Source: JACPFN01 sp964406135
GTDB lineage: Bacteria > Babelota > Babeliae > Babelales > Chromulinivoraceae
Length of the DNA stretch: 64,000 nt
Reading direction: 5' to 3'
NCBI GenBank assembly: GCA_964406135.1
Contig: CAYOQO010000001.1
Span: 1 to 64,000 of the forward strand
Shown here: positions 52,780 to 61,872 of the stretch, piece by piece
Layout: each line of letters starts with the position of its first letter
Numbering within the stretch: the stretch's first letter is position 1
Notes under the pieces: model-generated
What the model was told of the DNA's origin: nothing
The model's input: only the letters and a program-made list of their open reading frames with translations
Databases searched by the model: none
Position numbers and translations under genes: made by a program

Positions 52780-55137
52780 TTAATTAATTAAATTTTTCCA
52801 AGTATAACGATCAATTGTTGTGTTGGTAATCAATTCAGCCACAATTTTTTCAAGCAATGGTTGATGCTTTTTAAGCAACTCAAAGATTTGTTGTTCATAC
52901 TGATCTTTGATAGCAAGCGCTTGATTCTTCAATTTATCATCAATTTTTTCACCTTGGCTGATCATTTCGTAAATGATGTGCATTACTTCAGCACGATCTT
53001 GCTTGTTGCATTGCGAGAATGCATCATTCATTAAAAGCTTGAGCGCAGCGTTTCCAGCAAGAAGTGCCAAGCATTCTTTTTCTTGTTCTTGATTGCTTAA
53101 CAGTTCATTATGGTTGGTGCTGCATTTGGTAAATACTTCACCAAGTTTCAGGCGTTGTTCTTTTTTGCTATCAATAAGTTTGTCATTTTCAGAAGTTTTT
53201 TCAGCTTTTGAATCGATAACCAATCCAACATTAGTTGTTTTGATTTCTTTAATCACTGGATTGATGGTAATTTTGACCACTTCTTGGGTTGTTTTTAAAA
53301 TATGACGAGCAACAGCTTTACCTGCTTGATAAATTGACACAATTTTGCGTTCTGTTTCTGACATATTTTGTGCAGGTTGAATTTTTCGAACTTCAACATC
53401 CAATGTTTTTTCAAAATCAGCTTGGGTAACTTGACGAGTTTCAATTGAAGATAAAATGTATGCTTCAGTGATGATTCGTTTTAAGTTGTTATATGAACAA
53501 CCTTCAGTTTCTTGTGCCATGTAATCAATAAATTCAGCATCCAAATTGATGCAACGTTTTGCCAACTGCTGTTCAAGATATTTTTTACGATCTTGATATT
53601 TTGGATATTCAATGTGAATAATTTTTCCAAATCGTCCATCAACAAGTAATGCTTTATCAAGTTGCTCAGGGCGATTGGTTGCTCCGATGACAATCATCTG
53701 TTTGGTGGTCATATCAACACCTTGCATACAGGTTAACAGTTGTGCTGTTTGCTCAGGTGATTTATCACGGTTTGTACCAATCAAATCAATTTCGTCAAAG
53801 AAAATAATGCATGGAGCATAAAATGATGCATACCAGAAAATATATTCGATAGTCCATCCATTGATATCTCGAAGTGCTTTTGCATCAATAAAGTGAAGAT
53901 CTTTATCATCACCAAATTCTTCTTCAATCAAAGTTCGCAGTGCTTTTGCAAATAAAGTTTTTCCAGTTTGTGGAGGTCCAAACAACAAAATTCCACGATG
54001 TTCTTCAATTTGAGCTCGTTCGTAGCGGTCAGGATGTTTCATGAAATTTGCAATTTTTTTAGCTAATAATTCAAGCTCTTCACAGCCAACCATGTCTTTG
54101 AAGTACACTTTTTCATAGCCATTTTTGCTGAGGTTTTGTTTTGCAGTACCTTGCAATTTTTGGTCATAATCTTTTAAAGCTTTACCACTTTTTTCTTTCA
54201 TCCATGCATAGGAGTCACTATACATCCATGAAAATAGATCTTTAAGATTTACAGCAAGTAATGGGCCAACCGCGATAATCGCTGCTTTTTGCAAATTGTC
54301 TGAAAGGGTTGTTAATTTTTGAAAAGGAGTGAATGTATTAATATTGTCAGTAGATTTTACAGGAATTCCATTTGCGTTTGGCTTTGTTTTGTAAACATAA
54401 TAACCACCTTCACGCCATTCGTGCGGTCGTTGTCCAATCCAATTGTTGTACCATGTATTGTTTGTTTCTATTTCGCATTGGCATAAAATATATCCTGCAG
54501 CAATCGTTGTTAAAGCTGCAATTCCTACACCTTTTGCAATTGAGTAAGCATGATATTTTTTCAGGCCGCGGTAAAAATGGTTATACCAGTTTAAACCAAC
54601 ATGCTCAGTTAGTGAAACGAGTTCATCTATTTTTTTTTGGTTGTTTTGTGCCAGCTGGATAAAAGAATCTTGGCCAACTGGTAATCCATTACGTTTGGTT
54701 AATTGTGCATGAAATGTTGCAAATTGAACTTTGGTTAAATCAGTAGTTAATGTGTGAATTAAATAGTTGATAAGAACGTTATTGATCAAAATTCCTTGGC
54801 AAAGTGCCTCGTGAGTTGTTTGAACAAAAAGTTGATCAACCATCATGTTGGTAAACTCTTGAATGCTGTTTAATTCTTGGTTTATTTGCTTTTTTTGCTC
54901 AGCTGTTAGTTTTAATTTTCCTGTATTGATCGTTTGAAAAAGTTGCTGAATGCTCCAACCAATTGTTTGAGTTTGATTGCGTGCTTCAGACATAAAGTGT
55001 TGAAAAATTTCATGTTCTTCTTGGAGTTGCTGAGTAGAGATTGCTTCTTGAGAAGCGTTTGAAGATTTTGTAAAAATTGATGGACAGGATAGCAATAAAA
55101 GTGTTATAGAACAAAAGCATCGAAGAGTTTTTAACAT
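52780..55137 (-). CDS. FtsH-like AAA ATPase with degenerate protease site
   Basis: 785 residues. Signal-like N-terminus; about 170 helical residues; hydrophobic segments near 203-220 and 284-298; AAA domain with Walker A GPPQTGKT (387-394), Walker B FFDEIDLIG (446-454), GATNRP (485-490) and VDGRFG. The peptidase-like region follows: ERKIVSIYQAGKAVARHIL (596-614) stands where FtsH has VAYHEAGHA, so HEAGH has become YQAGK and both zinc His and the Glu are lost. The C-terminus keeps the M41 helical fold. Likely an unfoldase or chaperone, as proposed for plant FtsHi proteins. Membrane topology is uncertain because of the third hydrophobic segment. Confidence 0.85.
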   Translation of the reverse strand: MLKTLRCFCSITLLLLSCPSIFTKSSNASQEAISTQQLQEEHEIFQHFMSEARNQTQTIGWSIQQLFQTINTGKLKLTAEQKKQINQELNSIQEFTNMMVDQLFVQTTHEALCQGILINNVLINYLIHTLTTDLTKVQFATFHAQLTKRNGLPVGQDSFIQLAQNNQKKIDELVSLTEHVGLNWYNHFYRGLKKYHAYSIAKGVGIAALTTIAAGYILCQCEIETNNTWYNNWIGQRPHEWREGGYYVYKTKPNANGIPVKSTDNINTFTPFQKLTTLSDNLQKAAIIAVGPLLAVNLKDLFSWMYSDSYAWMKEKSGKALKDYDQKLQGTAKQNLSKNGYEKVYFKDMVGCEELELLAKKIANFMKHPDRYERAQIEEHRGILLFGPPQTGKTLFAKALRTLIEEEFGDDKDLHFIDAKALRDINGWTIEYIFWYASFYAPCIIFFDEIDLIGTNRDKSPEQTAQLLTCMQGVDMTTKQMIVIGATNRPEQLDKALLVDGRFGKIIHIEYPKYQDRKKYLEQQLAKRCINLDAEFIDYMAQETEGCSYNNLKRIITEAYILSSIETRQVTQADFEKTLDVEVRKIQPAQNMSETERKIVSIYQAGKAVARHILKTTQEVVKITINPVIKEIKTTNVGLVIDSKAEKTSENDKLIDSKKEQRLKLGEVFTKCSTNHNELLSNQEQEKECLALLAGNAALKLLMNDAFSQCNKQDRAEVMHIIYEMISQGEKIDDKLKNQALAIKDQYEQQIFELLKKHQPLLEKIVAELITNTTIDRYTWKNLIN

Positions 55138-55389
55138 TTGGGATATTCCTTTTGATGTTAAAACTGAGCAATAATGTGATTTGTTCAGTTTGGCGTTTTT
55201 GAATTTTTTATTTGTCAGGGGAGGGCGAGTTTTGGCTGTCTAGACTATATAAATATATTAAACAATGCTTGCATAGTTGTCAAATTTAAGCTATTTCTAA
55301 CATAATTATTGAGTTTTTAATTATTGAATTTTTAAATTCTTAAGTATAAAAGTAAATACAAACATAAATTGAATTCGAGGAGTTTTATA
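55138..55389. promoter_or_regulatory. divergent AT-rich intergenic region
   Basis: 252 bases between two divergent genes. It should hold both promoters. A GGGGAGGGCGAG stretch sits in otherwise AT-rich sequence (55220-55232). No RNA gene or clear hairpin is seen. Confidence 0.4.
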
Positions 55390-56850
55390 ATGCGTCAAAC
55401 AGTAAAATTCTTTTTATTAATGCTACCAGTAGTCTGTCTTGTTGCATGCTTAAAACGATCAAATCATGATAAAAAAGTTGATGTGCACTATCACATAGAA
55501 GATGCCCTGAAGCAAGAAAATGTTGTTCCTGTTGCAATTATTGGTTCTGGCCCTGCAGGACTGAGTGCTTCGTTGTATGTTGCTCGAGCTGGAATGAAAG
55601 CATTTGTGTTTACAGGTCCTATTCCTTGTGGCCAATTAACGCAAACAACCTTTATTGAAAATTGGCCTGGTCGTGAACGAATTTTGGGTATTGATTTAAT
55701 GTATGACATCAAAAAACAGGCTGAAAGTTTTGGTGCCGTCATTATTCATGATACGGTGATCAACGTTGATTTTTCTTCTTGGCCGTTTGCTATAAAAACT
55801 GAAGATGGTAAAAAATTTAAGGCGATGGCTGTTGTTTTGGCAACTGGTGCTAAGCCAAAAACCTTAAATGTTGCAGGAGAATCGGAATATTGGGGTAAGG
55901 GCGTGACAACATGTGCTGTGTGCGATGCTCCATTCTTTAAAAATAAAGAAGTTGTAATTTCTGGAGGTGGCGACAGTGCTGCAGAGATGATTTTTGAGCT
56001 TGCGCCGTATGTTAAAAAAGTGACTATGTTGGTACGTAAAGGGTCAATGCGTGCAGCAGTTGCTATGCAAAAAAAGGTTTTTGATCATCCAAATGCGGTT
56101 GTTGAATATCATAAAGAGATTACAGGGATTTATGGAGATGGTCAGAATGTAACCTCCATTGATGTGTATGATAATGAAACTAAGACTACAGAACGCCGTG
56201 CTATTGATGGCGTTTTTTTAGCAATTGGTCATGATCCAAATAATCAAATGCTGCAAGGTGGTGTCAAGTTGGATGAACATGGTTATGTGCTCATGGATGG
56301 ACGTAGTCAGGAAACTTTAACTCCGGGAATTTTTGCAGCTGGTGAAATTCAAGATCCTGTGTATCGTCAAGCTATTGTAGCAGCAGGTGAAGGTGTAAAA
56401 GCAGCATTAGATGCAACTAGTTTTTTGTATGAAATCGGTTTTAATGCTGAAATTGGTAAGAAATTGGATCAAAACTTTTTTGAGCATTTTACAGACATAA
56501 AGCTTGAACTTCGGGAAATTACTGAAAATCAGGAACTTTATGACTTAGTTTTAAACGAATCATCGGGCCTAGTTCTTCTTGATTTCTTTTCAACCGATTG
56601 TCCTGGATGTATGCAAATGTTGCCGGTTTTGGAAGCTATAGCGTCAAAATTAGCGGGTAAAATAACGATTCTCAAGACCAATTATCGCAAAGTTAAGCCG
56701 ACTATTTTTAAAGAACTTTGGCTTAAGCATGATATTCAAGTGAAAAAAATTCCTGCAATGCTGTTATTTAAAGATGGGAAATTGCTTGATTTGAATACTA
56801 AAATCATGTCGAAGCCGCAGCTAATGGAATATTTACAAAAATTTTTATAA
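55390..56850 (+). CDS. lipoprotein thioredoxin reductase-thioredoxin fusion
   Basis: 486 residues from the ATG at 55390, behind GAGGAG. Lipobox LVAC at Cys20. Then thioredoxin reductase: FAD loop GSGPAG (52-57), redox CAVC (175-178), NADPH loop SGGGDSAAE (191-199) with VRKGSMR, and FAAGEIQDPVYRQA (315-328). From about residue 385 a thioredoxin domain with CPGC (404-407) and the cis-Pro loop KKIPAMLLF. Covalently joined reductase and thioredoxin would pass electrons internally. Export is odd because NADPH is cytoplasmic. Confidence 0.93.
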   Translation: MRQTVKFFLLMLPVVCLVACLKRSNHDKKVDVHYHIEDALKQENVVPVAIIGSGPAGLSASLYVARAGMKAFVFTGPIPCGQLTQTTFIENWPGRERILGIDLMYDIKKQAESFGAVIIHDTVINVDFSSWPFAIKTEDGKKFKAMAVVLATGAKPKTLNVAGESEYWGKGVTTCAVCDAPFFKNKEVVISGGGDSAAEMIFELAPYVKKVTMLVRKGSMRAAVAMQKKVFDHPNAVVEYHKEITGIYGDGQNVTSIDVYDNETKTTERRAIDGVFLAIGHDPNNQMLQGGVKLDEHGYVLMDGRSQETLTPGIFAAGEIQDPVYRQAIVAAGEGVKAALDATSFLYEIGFNAEIGKKLDQNFFEHFTDIKLELREITENQELYDLVLNESSGLVLLDFFSTDCPGCMQMLPVLEAIASKLAGKITILKTNYRKVKPTIFKELWLKHDIQVKKIPAMLLFKDGKLLDLNTKIMSKPQLMEYLQKFL

Positions 56851-56876
56851 ATAATTTATAAAAAAGTTGCAAATAA

Positions 56877-56921
56877 AAACCTTTGTTTGTTACACTAAAA
56901 GTGTTATAAGCAAAGGTTTTT
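56877..56921 (+). terminator. intrinsic terminator, possibly bidirectional
   Basis: Long hairpin AAAACCTTTG/CAAAGGTTTT with an inner ACAC/GTGT pairing; A and T runs on both sides. Confidence 0.85.
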
Positions 56922-56952
56922 AAGCGTTTTTAGGTATTTTGGAGGTTGCAAC

Positions 56953-58014
56953 ATGCGTTCTAAATTCACAGCGTATGTTTTTTTAGGATTATGGGCTATT
57001 TTTGGCTCTCTTTTTTCTCAAAATTCAGAGATTTCTGGCTCTGTTCAGGCTTCAATTGACGCTTATCAAGAGTATCTTGTAGCAAGCAAACAGGCACTTG
57101 TTGGACTTGAAATTCAATCAGTATCTTTTTCGGTACAAAAAAATGGTAATTCTTTAGAGACTTTTGATCGTAAAGGTTTTTTGGCGATTCGGCCAGAAGC
57201 TTTAGGAACTGTTATTATTTGTCATGGTTATACTCAATCAAAACATGAAGCGTTTTTTTTAAAAATTTTATTTTCACATTTTAATGTTTTGGCCTTTGAT
57301 TTTCGAGCTCATGGAGAATTGATTGAAAAAGGTCAATTTTCAACTATTGGACGTGATGAAGTTTTTGATGTTGTTGGAGCTGTAAATTTTGTAAAATCAT
57401 TACCTTGTTCTGTACATAAGCCAATTATTGGATTTGGTTTTTCTATGGGAGCAGTGTCGTTGCTTCAAGCTCAAGCAAAAGAGCAAAATCTGTTCGATCT
57501 TTTAATTTTGGATAGTCCTTTTGATTCAAGTAATGCTTGCATGGAACGAAATATTGATCGCATGCTGACTTTTAGCTTATTTGGTAAAGAGCGCAAATTT
57601 CCTGGTAGGGCAGTGATTATGAAAATGTTGTATAACGAAAAAATGAGTCCTATTGTTAAAAAATTTTTTCGATGGGCATCGGGCATGAATCCGTATCAAG
57701 TCCCAACAAAATTTGTTCCAGTTATTCCAATTAACAATGCTGCAAAAATTACCATTCCATGTTTTTTTATTTCTTGCGAACAAGATCGTAGTGTACAGGT
57801 TGATTCAGTCATGCGCTTATATGAAACAGTGCAATCACCGTTTAAACGATTGTGGATTACGCATGGTCTAAAACATTGTGGATCTTGCTTGGCGCAACCG
57901 GAATTGTATGCCTATAAAGTAAATAAATTTATTAACGCAGTACTTAAAAAAGATTTTAGGGTGTCTGAAAAAATTCGAGATGATCGAGTGGAGATTCAAA
58001 ACGTTTTAGGGTAA
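56953..58014 (+). CDS. exported alpha/beta hydrolase
   Basis: 353 residues. Signal peptide-like N-terminus (about 5-22). Hydrolase fold with oxyanion region CHGYTQSKHE (90-99), FDFRAHGE, nucleophile elbow GFSMG with Ser164, acid in SCEQDRSV and His in HGLKHCGS. Resembles BAAT/ dienelactone-hydrolase-like and YqkD-type serine hydrolases. Substrate unknown. Ribosome site TTGGAGG. Read in the same direction as the redox genes on both sides. Confidence 0.88.
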   Translation: MRSKFTAYVFLGLWAIFGSLFSQNSEISGSVQASIDAYQEYLVASKQALVGLEIQSVSFSVQKNGNSLETFDRKGFLAIRPEALGTVIICHGYTQSKHEAFFLKILFSHFNVLAFDFRAHGELIEKGQFSTIGRDEVFDVVGAVNFVKSLPCSVHKPIIGFGFSMGAVSLLQAQAKEQNLFDLLILDSPFDSSNACMERNIDRMLTFSLFGKERKFPGRAVIMKMLYNEKMSPIVKKFFRWASGMNPYQVPTKFVPVIPINNAAKITIPCFFISCEQDRSVQVDSVMRLYETVQSPFKRLWITHGLKHCGSCLAQPELYAYKVNKFINAVLKKDFRVSEKIRDDRVEIQNVLG

Positions 58015-58034
58015 GCAAAAGGGTAGGGGGAATT

Positions 58035-58646
58035 ATGAAGCAATTTTTAAAAATATTTATGGTAACAGTTTTATTTCCAATCGTAGTAGTTGCAAAATAT
58101 CAAGCTGTTCATAATGATGCTGAATTTGATCGATTATTAAATCAATACCAATTTTCTATTGTTTGTTTTGCGCCTTCAAATGGCTCAGATGATCAAATGC
58201 AAGATTTTAAAAATTTAAAAAATCGTATGATGGTTGCAGCAAAGCGTGATGATTTTAATTTACTTCGAAAAGATATTGGATTTTTGATGGTTGATAGCGG
58301 ATCTAAAAAATTACAAGATTTGCCGCATGATTATAAAATTTCAAAATTTCCAACGTGCATTATTTTTCAAGATGGAAAAATTATTGGATCATCAATTTTT
58401 AATCCACAATCAACATCAGATATTATTAAATTTTTAGACAAAAATATTGGCAATCAACTGGATGATTTGATTGCAGATCGTAAGGAAGATGAACGTTTAA
58501 ATCGTGAAGAACGTATTGCAAGTTATTATCAATATGCAAGTTCTCCATGGATTAATCCGCCATATCCTTGGATTCCGTATGGAACATATCCTTATTCTCG
58601 TTGGGGTGTATATCCGTATGGTCTTGGATGGAATTACGATTGCTAA
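58035..58646 (+). CDS. exported thioredoxin-fold protein without CxxC
   Basis: 203 residues. Signal peptide ends VVVAKY. The body resembles thioredoxin: FSIVCFAPSNGSDDQ at the active-site position (one Cys, no CxxC), VDSGS, and KISKFPTCIIFQDGKIIGS with the cis-Pro. So it probably binds rather than oxidises thiols, though a lone Cys could act. The C-terminus is an aromatic Pro/Tyr/Trp-rich tail (PYPWIPYGTYPYSRWGVYPYG). 20 bases after the hydrolase gene. Confidence 0.8.
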   Translation: MKQFLKIFMVTVLFPIVVVAKYQAVHNDAEFDRLLNQYQFSIVCFAPSNGSDDQMQDFKNLKNRMMVAAKRDDFNLLRKDIGFLMVDSGSKKLQDLPHDYKISKFPTCIIFQDGKIIGSSIFNPQSTSDIIKFLDKNIGNQLDDLIADRKEDERLNREERIASYYQYASSPWINPPYPWIPYGTYPYSRWGVYPYGLGWNYDC

Positions 58647-58719
58647 AATTTCGTTATCCTTGGCCTGATTTGAAAATTTCTTGTTTTTATTTGCATTGAC
58701 AATCAAATCTAACTTTTTT

Positions 58720-58744
58720 AACTTTCAGCTATGAAAGTTTTTTA
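58720..58744 (+). terminator. intrinsic terminator
   Basis: AACTTTCA/TGAAAGTT stem with a 4-base loop and T run, after the thioredoxin-fold gene. Confidence 0.85.
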
Positions 58745-58772
58745 AAATGATTTGATTGAAAGTTGTTAATTC

Positions 58773-59891
58773 ATGATTTTTAAACGTCTATCCTTTTTTG
58801 TAATTATATTTTTCACCAGTACGCATATTTTTGCGAAAAATCAGGTACTCAATCGCATAGTTGCAACAGTTGGTGTTGGTGATACGCCGTCAGATATTGC
58901 AATCACTCCTGATGGAAGATTTGGCTATGTTGCAAATAACAATAATGATGGATTGGTAAATGGAGACTCTGTAAGTGTTTTAAATCTTGAAACGAATCAA
59001 TTATTTACGACTATTCATGATGCAAGTTTTAATGAACCATACACCGTAACCATTAACAGTTCAGGAACTGTAGCCTACATAACGAACAGTAACGGTGCAA
59101 CTGTAACAGCAATTACAACACGAAGTAATACCGTATCCAATGTGATTACCGGTTTTGATGGTCCATCGGGCTTGGTTATTACACCGGATGAAAAATTTGC
59201 GTATGTAAATAATTATGGTGGTCCAATTTTGGGTAGTGGTAACGGTAGAACTGTTCGTGTGGTTGATTTAACTAGCAATGCAATTGTTGGTGCTGCAATT
59301 ACGGTTGATCTTGCTCCTGCAGCTTTAGATATTACCCCTGATGGTGCGTATGTGTATGTGGCAAATTATGTTGATGGAAATCCTGGGACAGGAACGGTCA
59401 GTATAATTTCGACTGCAAGTAATTCAGTGATCAAAACTATTCCAGGTTTTTCTGGGCCATTTTCAATCAAAATTTCATCAGATGGTTTGTTTGCCTATGT
59501 AACAAATTTTGGCAGCAATAATTTTTCACCTTATGGCAGAACGGTCAGTGTCATTAGTCTTGAAACTAACACGATTGTTGACACTATTGTAGTAGGTATT
59601 CAGCCATCAGGAATTGCTTTAAGTCCGAATGGTTTGTTTGCGTACGTTACAAATTATAATACGTTGTACCTTGGTGCAGGATTTACTGACTTAACTGCTG
59701 GGCAAGGAACGGTCAATGTGATTAATGTGTGTAATAATCAAGTACTGTCTCAAGTGTTACTTACTGGTGCTTCGCCAGGATCTGTTGCCGTTTCTCCAGA
59801 TGGTCGTTTTTTGTATGTAACTAATTATAGTTCAAATAATGTCAGTGTCATCGATATTTATGATAAAATGTGGCTTAATATTTGTACGTAG
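58773..59891 (+). CDS. exported YVTN beta-propeller protein
   Basis: 372 residues; signal peptide ends IFAKNQ. About seven blades of the YncE/YVTN kind, each with a PSDIAITPDGRFGYVANN-like strand pair and SVIxxxTN connector. Such propellers bind proteins or ligands at the cell surface or periplasm; the ligand is unknown. Composition (Asn, Gly, Thr, Val-rich) differs from the Lys/Glu-rich neighbours, which may hint at transfer. 14 bases before the next gene. Confidence 0.9.
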   Translation: MIFKRLSFFVIIFFTSTHIFAKNQVLNRIVATVGVGDTPSDIAITPDGRFGYVANNNNDGLVNGDSVSVLNLETNQLFTTIHDASFNEPYTVTINSSGTVAYITNSNGATVTAITTRSNTVSNVITGFDGPSGLVITPDEKFAYVNNYGGPILGSGNGRTVRVVDLTSNAIVGAAITVDLAPAALDITPDGAYVYVANYVDGNPGTGTVSIISTASNSVIKTIPGFSGPFSIKISSDGLFAYVTNFGSNNFSPYGRTVSVISLETNTIVDTIVVGIQPSGIALSPNGLFAYVTNYNTLYLGAGFTDLTAGQGTVNVINVCNNQVLSQVLLTGASPGSVAVSPDGRFLYVTNYSSNNVSVIDIYDKMWLNICT

Positions 59892-59905
59892 TAAAGAGAT
59901 AAAAC

Positions 59906-60490
59906 ATGATGAAAAAAATAATCTATTCTTTGGTGTGTGTCTCTTTAATAAATGCGCAGCTGCATGCTCGAAATTTTTTGTCTGATGAAGAAAGTCCAAA
60001 ATTTAGTTCAGCTTTTTCTGCAGGATATGTGTTTAAACATGATGATCGATTTCAGGAAGTGTATGGTCATGGCATGATCGATGTGATCACAGGAGCATTT
60101 GTGTACTATCCATGGGATTTTTGGGGCTTTGGTGCCAAGGTTAGTTATTGGCAAGCAAAAGGAAAAACAACGCTGTTTAATTTTTGCACAAAACTTTATG
60201 AAGTACCATTAACATTTACGATTCAACGATTAATTTTGTTTAAGCATGGCATAGACCTTTATTTTTCTTTGGGTGGTGGAATTTCTTGGGTTAAAGAAAA
60301 AAGTTTTATTGATACCATAAAATTTCACAAAGGTATTGGCGAACTTGAAGTAGGGTTCAATTGGCCATTGTACAAAGCTTTAAAATTGACCACAGCTTTT
60401 CGATACCTTTTTCCACGACAGTTTCTGTGTGATGAAAAAATTGATGTTGGTGGATCTGATTTGCGCGCTGGTTTGGAATTTTCTTTTTAA
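59906..60490 (+). CDS. possible outer-membrane beta-barrel protein
   Basis: 194 residues; signal peptide ends LHARN. Alternating hydrophobic strands (SAFSAGYVFK, GFGAKVSYWQ, LYFSLGGGISW, GELEVGFNW) and a C-terminal LRAGLEFSF ending in Phe, as in Gram-negative outer-membrane barrels recognised by Bam. About eight strands fit the length. Downstream of the propeller gene in the same transcript. Confidence 0.72.
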   Translation: MMKKIIYSLVCVSLINAQLHARNFLSDEESPKFSSAFSAGYVFKHDDRFQEVYGHGMIDVITGAFVYYPWDFWGFGAKVSYWQAKGKTTLFNFCTKLYEVPLTFTIQRLILFKHGIDLYFSLGGGISWVKEKSFIDTIKFHKGIGELEVGFNWPLYKALKLTTAFRYLFPRQFLCDEKIDVGGSDLRAGLEFSF

Positions 60491-60496
60491 AAGAAA

Positions 60497-61084
60497 TTAT
60501 TTTTGCTCTTCTGAATCATCAGAGTCATCATTTTGTTTTGTTGCGTAATCTTTGAATTTTGAAAAATAACCTTTTTTGTATGCTAAGTATGCACCACCAA
60601 TGATTGCTGCATAAAAGATGGTACTGCTTACGATATTGATAGTTCCAAGATTTTTAGCTTCATTTAAAGATTGTTCTGGCAAATGATCACAATCAGCTCG
60701 ACCAATAGGATCCAGCCAGTTGTAATATTTCATAAAACAAGCATGAGAAATTCGCTCTAAATAACATGGAAAAGTTGTTGTTAAAATATTGCAAGCTTGA
60801 GAAAAATTATCAAACACATTTGAGCTTACTGTTGGTCCATGTCCTACAATGCTTGATGTTGCATGGCACACTTTGTTGAGGAAAGGTTCATTCATTTTTG
60901 CTACAGTTTCAGCTAATTTTATCTTTTCTGATTCATGGTAAGAGTATGTGGCTATAGCTGTTTCCCCTGCAATAAATGCTGCACAAGTTCTAAAAACATG
61001 AGCTGCAGTTGCAGCAGGTGCATTGAAATTACAAGAAAGAATTAACATTGCGAAAAGAATTGATTTTTTATATGCCTGTTGCAT
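60497..61084 (-). CDS. exported single-pass membrane protein, unknown
   Basis: 195 residues. Signal peptide ends APAATAA. Six Cys in the outer part (CAAF, CHAT, CNIL, CYLE, CFMK, CDHL) suggest disulphides. A membrane helix near residues 148-168 precedes a basic-acidic tail (KDYATKQNDDSDDSEEQK). Its stop lies seven bases from the convergent barrel gene's stop. Confidence 0.72.
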   Translation of the reverse strand: MQQAYKKSILFAMLILSCNFNAPAATAAHVFRTCAAFIAGETAIATYSYHESEKIKLAETVAKMNEPFLNKVCHATSSIVGHGPTVSSNVFDNFSQACNILTTTFPCYLERISHACFMKYYNWLDPIGRADCDHLPEQSLNEAKNLGTINIVSSTIFYAAIIGGAYLAYKKGYFSKFKDYATKQNDDSDDSEEQK

Positions 61085-61200
61085 GTAAGACCCCTAAAAA
61101 GAAAAAACATTTTGATTGATTAAAGCTTAACATGAATTGCGTAGAATGCAATTTTTTGTTCAAAACGTTGAGTAATGTTTTAAGTTTTTGTTTAATTCTA

Positions 61201-61743
61201 TTATCGTGCAACTTCTGGTGGATGAATACGTTTGATGGTGCCGTCAGGATTGAATAGATAGATGAGTAATTTATGATCCTGAGTTGATGTAACTCTTCCA
61301 GGTTGCATGCCATGCAAAATTTTAGAAATAATTGCAGCAAGAGAATACGGTAAAGAAGCATTTACGGCAACACCTGTTATGTCTCCAGGAAGTATCGGTT
61401 CATTATTAATGGTGAATAGCATTGGGCTTGGGCATGAAAATATAGATACTTCTGAAACTTTACCAGAAGGGTTATGCTTCAAGTCAACATCATTAAACTC
61501 TATAACACACGAGAGTGAAAAATTATGTGTTGTCGTTTTGATGCCCCAAAGATATATTCGTTGTAGAGATAGTAAAGGGGCTTTGTGCATCAAATTTACA
61601 GGAATGATTGTTGTTTCGATAACTCCAGTTGTTTGATTTTTCAAAACATTTGAAATTGCTTCTAAGAATTCAGCTTTGGTTTTAAAAGATCCTTGTGCTG
61701 TTGCAGAGAAGATAAGCATGAAGCAGATAAAAAATTTTTGCAT
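61201..61743 (-). CDS. exported protein, unknown
   Basis: 180 residues from the ATG at 61743, behind AAAGGAACA. Signal peptide ends ATAQGS. Mature part is mixed beta with two Cys. No family recognised. Confidence 0.7.
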   Translation of the reverse strand: MQKFFICFMLIFSATAQGSFKTKAEFLEAISNVLKNQTTGVIETTIIPVNLMHKAPLLSLQRIYLWGIKTTTHNFSLSCVIEFNDVDLKHNPSGKVSEVSIFSCPSPMLFTINNEPILPGDITGVAVNASLPYSLAAIISKILHGMQPGRVTSTQDHKLLIYLFNPDGTIKRIHPPEVAR

Positions 61744-61872
61744 GTGATGTTCCTTTCTATGTTTTGTTTGCAAAGATTGTATCTAAAATTTTGTCGACTT
61801 GCATCAAAATTTATTTTCTGTGTATGTTGGATGAAGATGCAATAAAAAATAATTTTGGAAAAAAGGGAGCGC

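Noticed and set aside
55138..55389. Small RNA (SRP or 6S) in the longest divergent intergenic region
   Set aside because: No conserved SRP loop or long hairpin found by eye.
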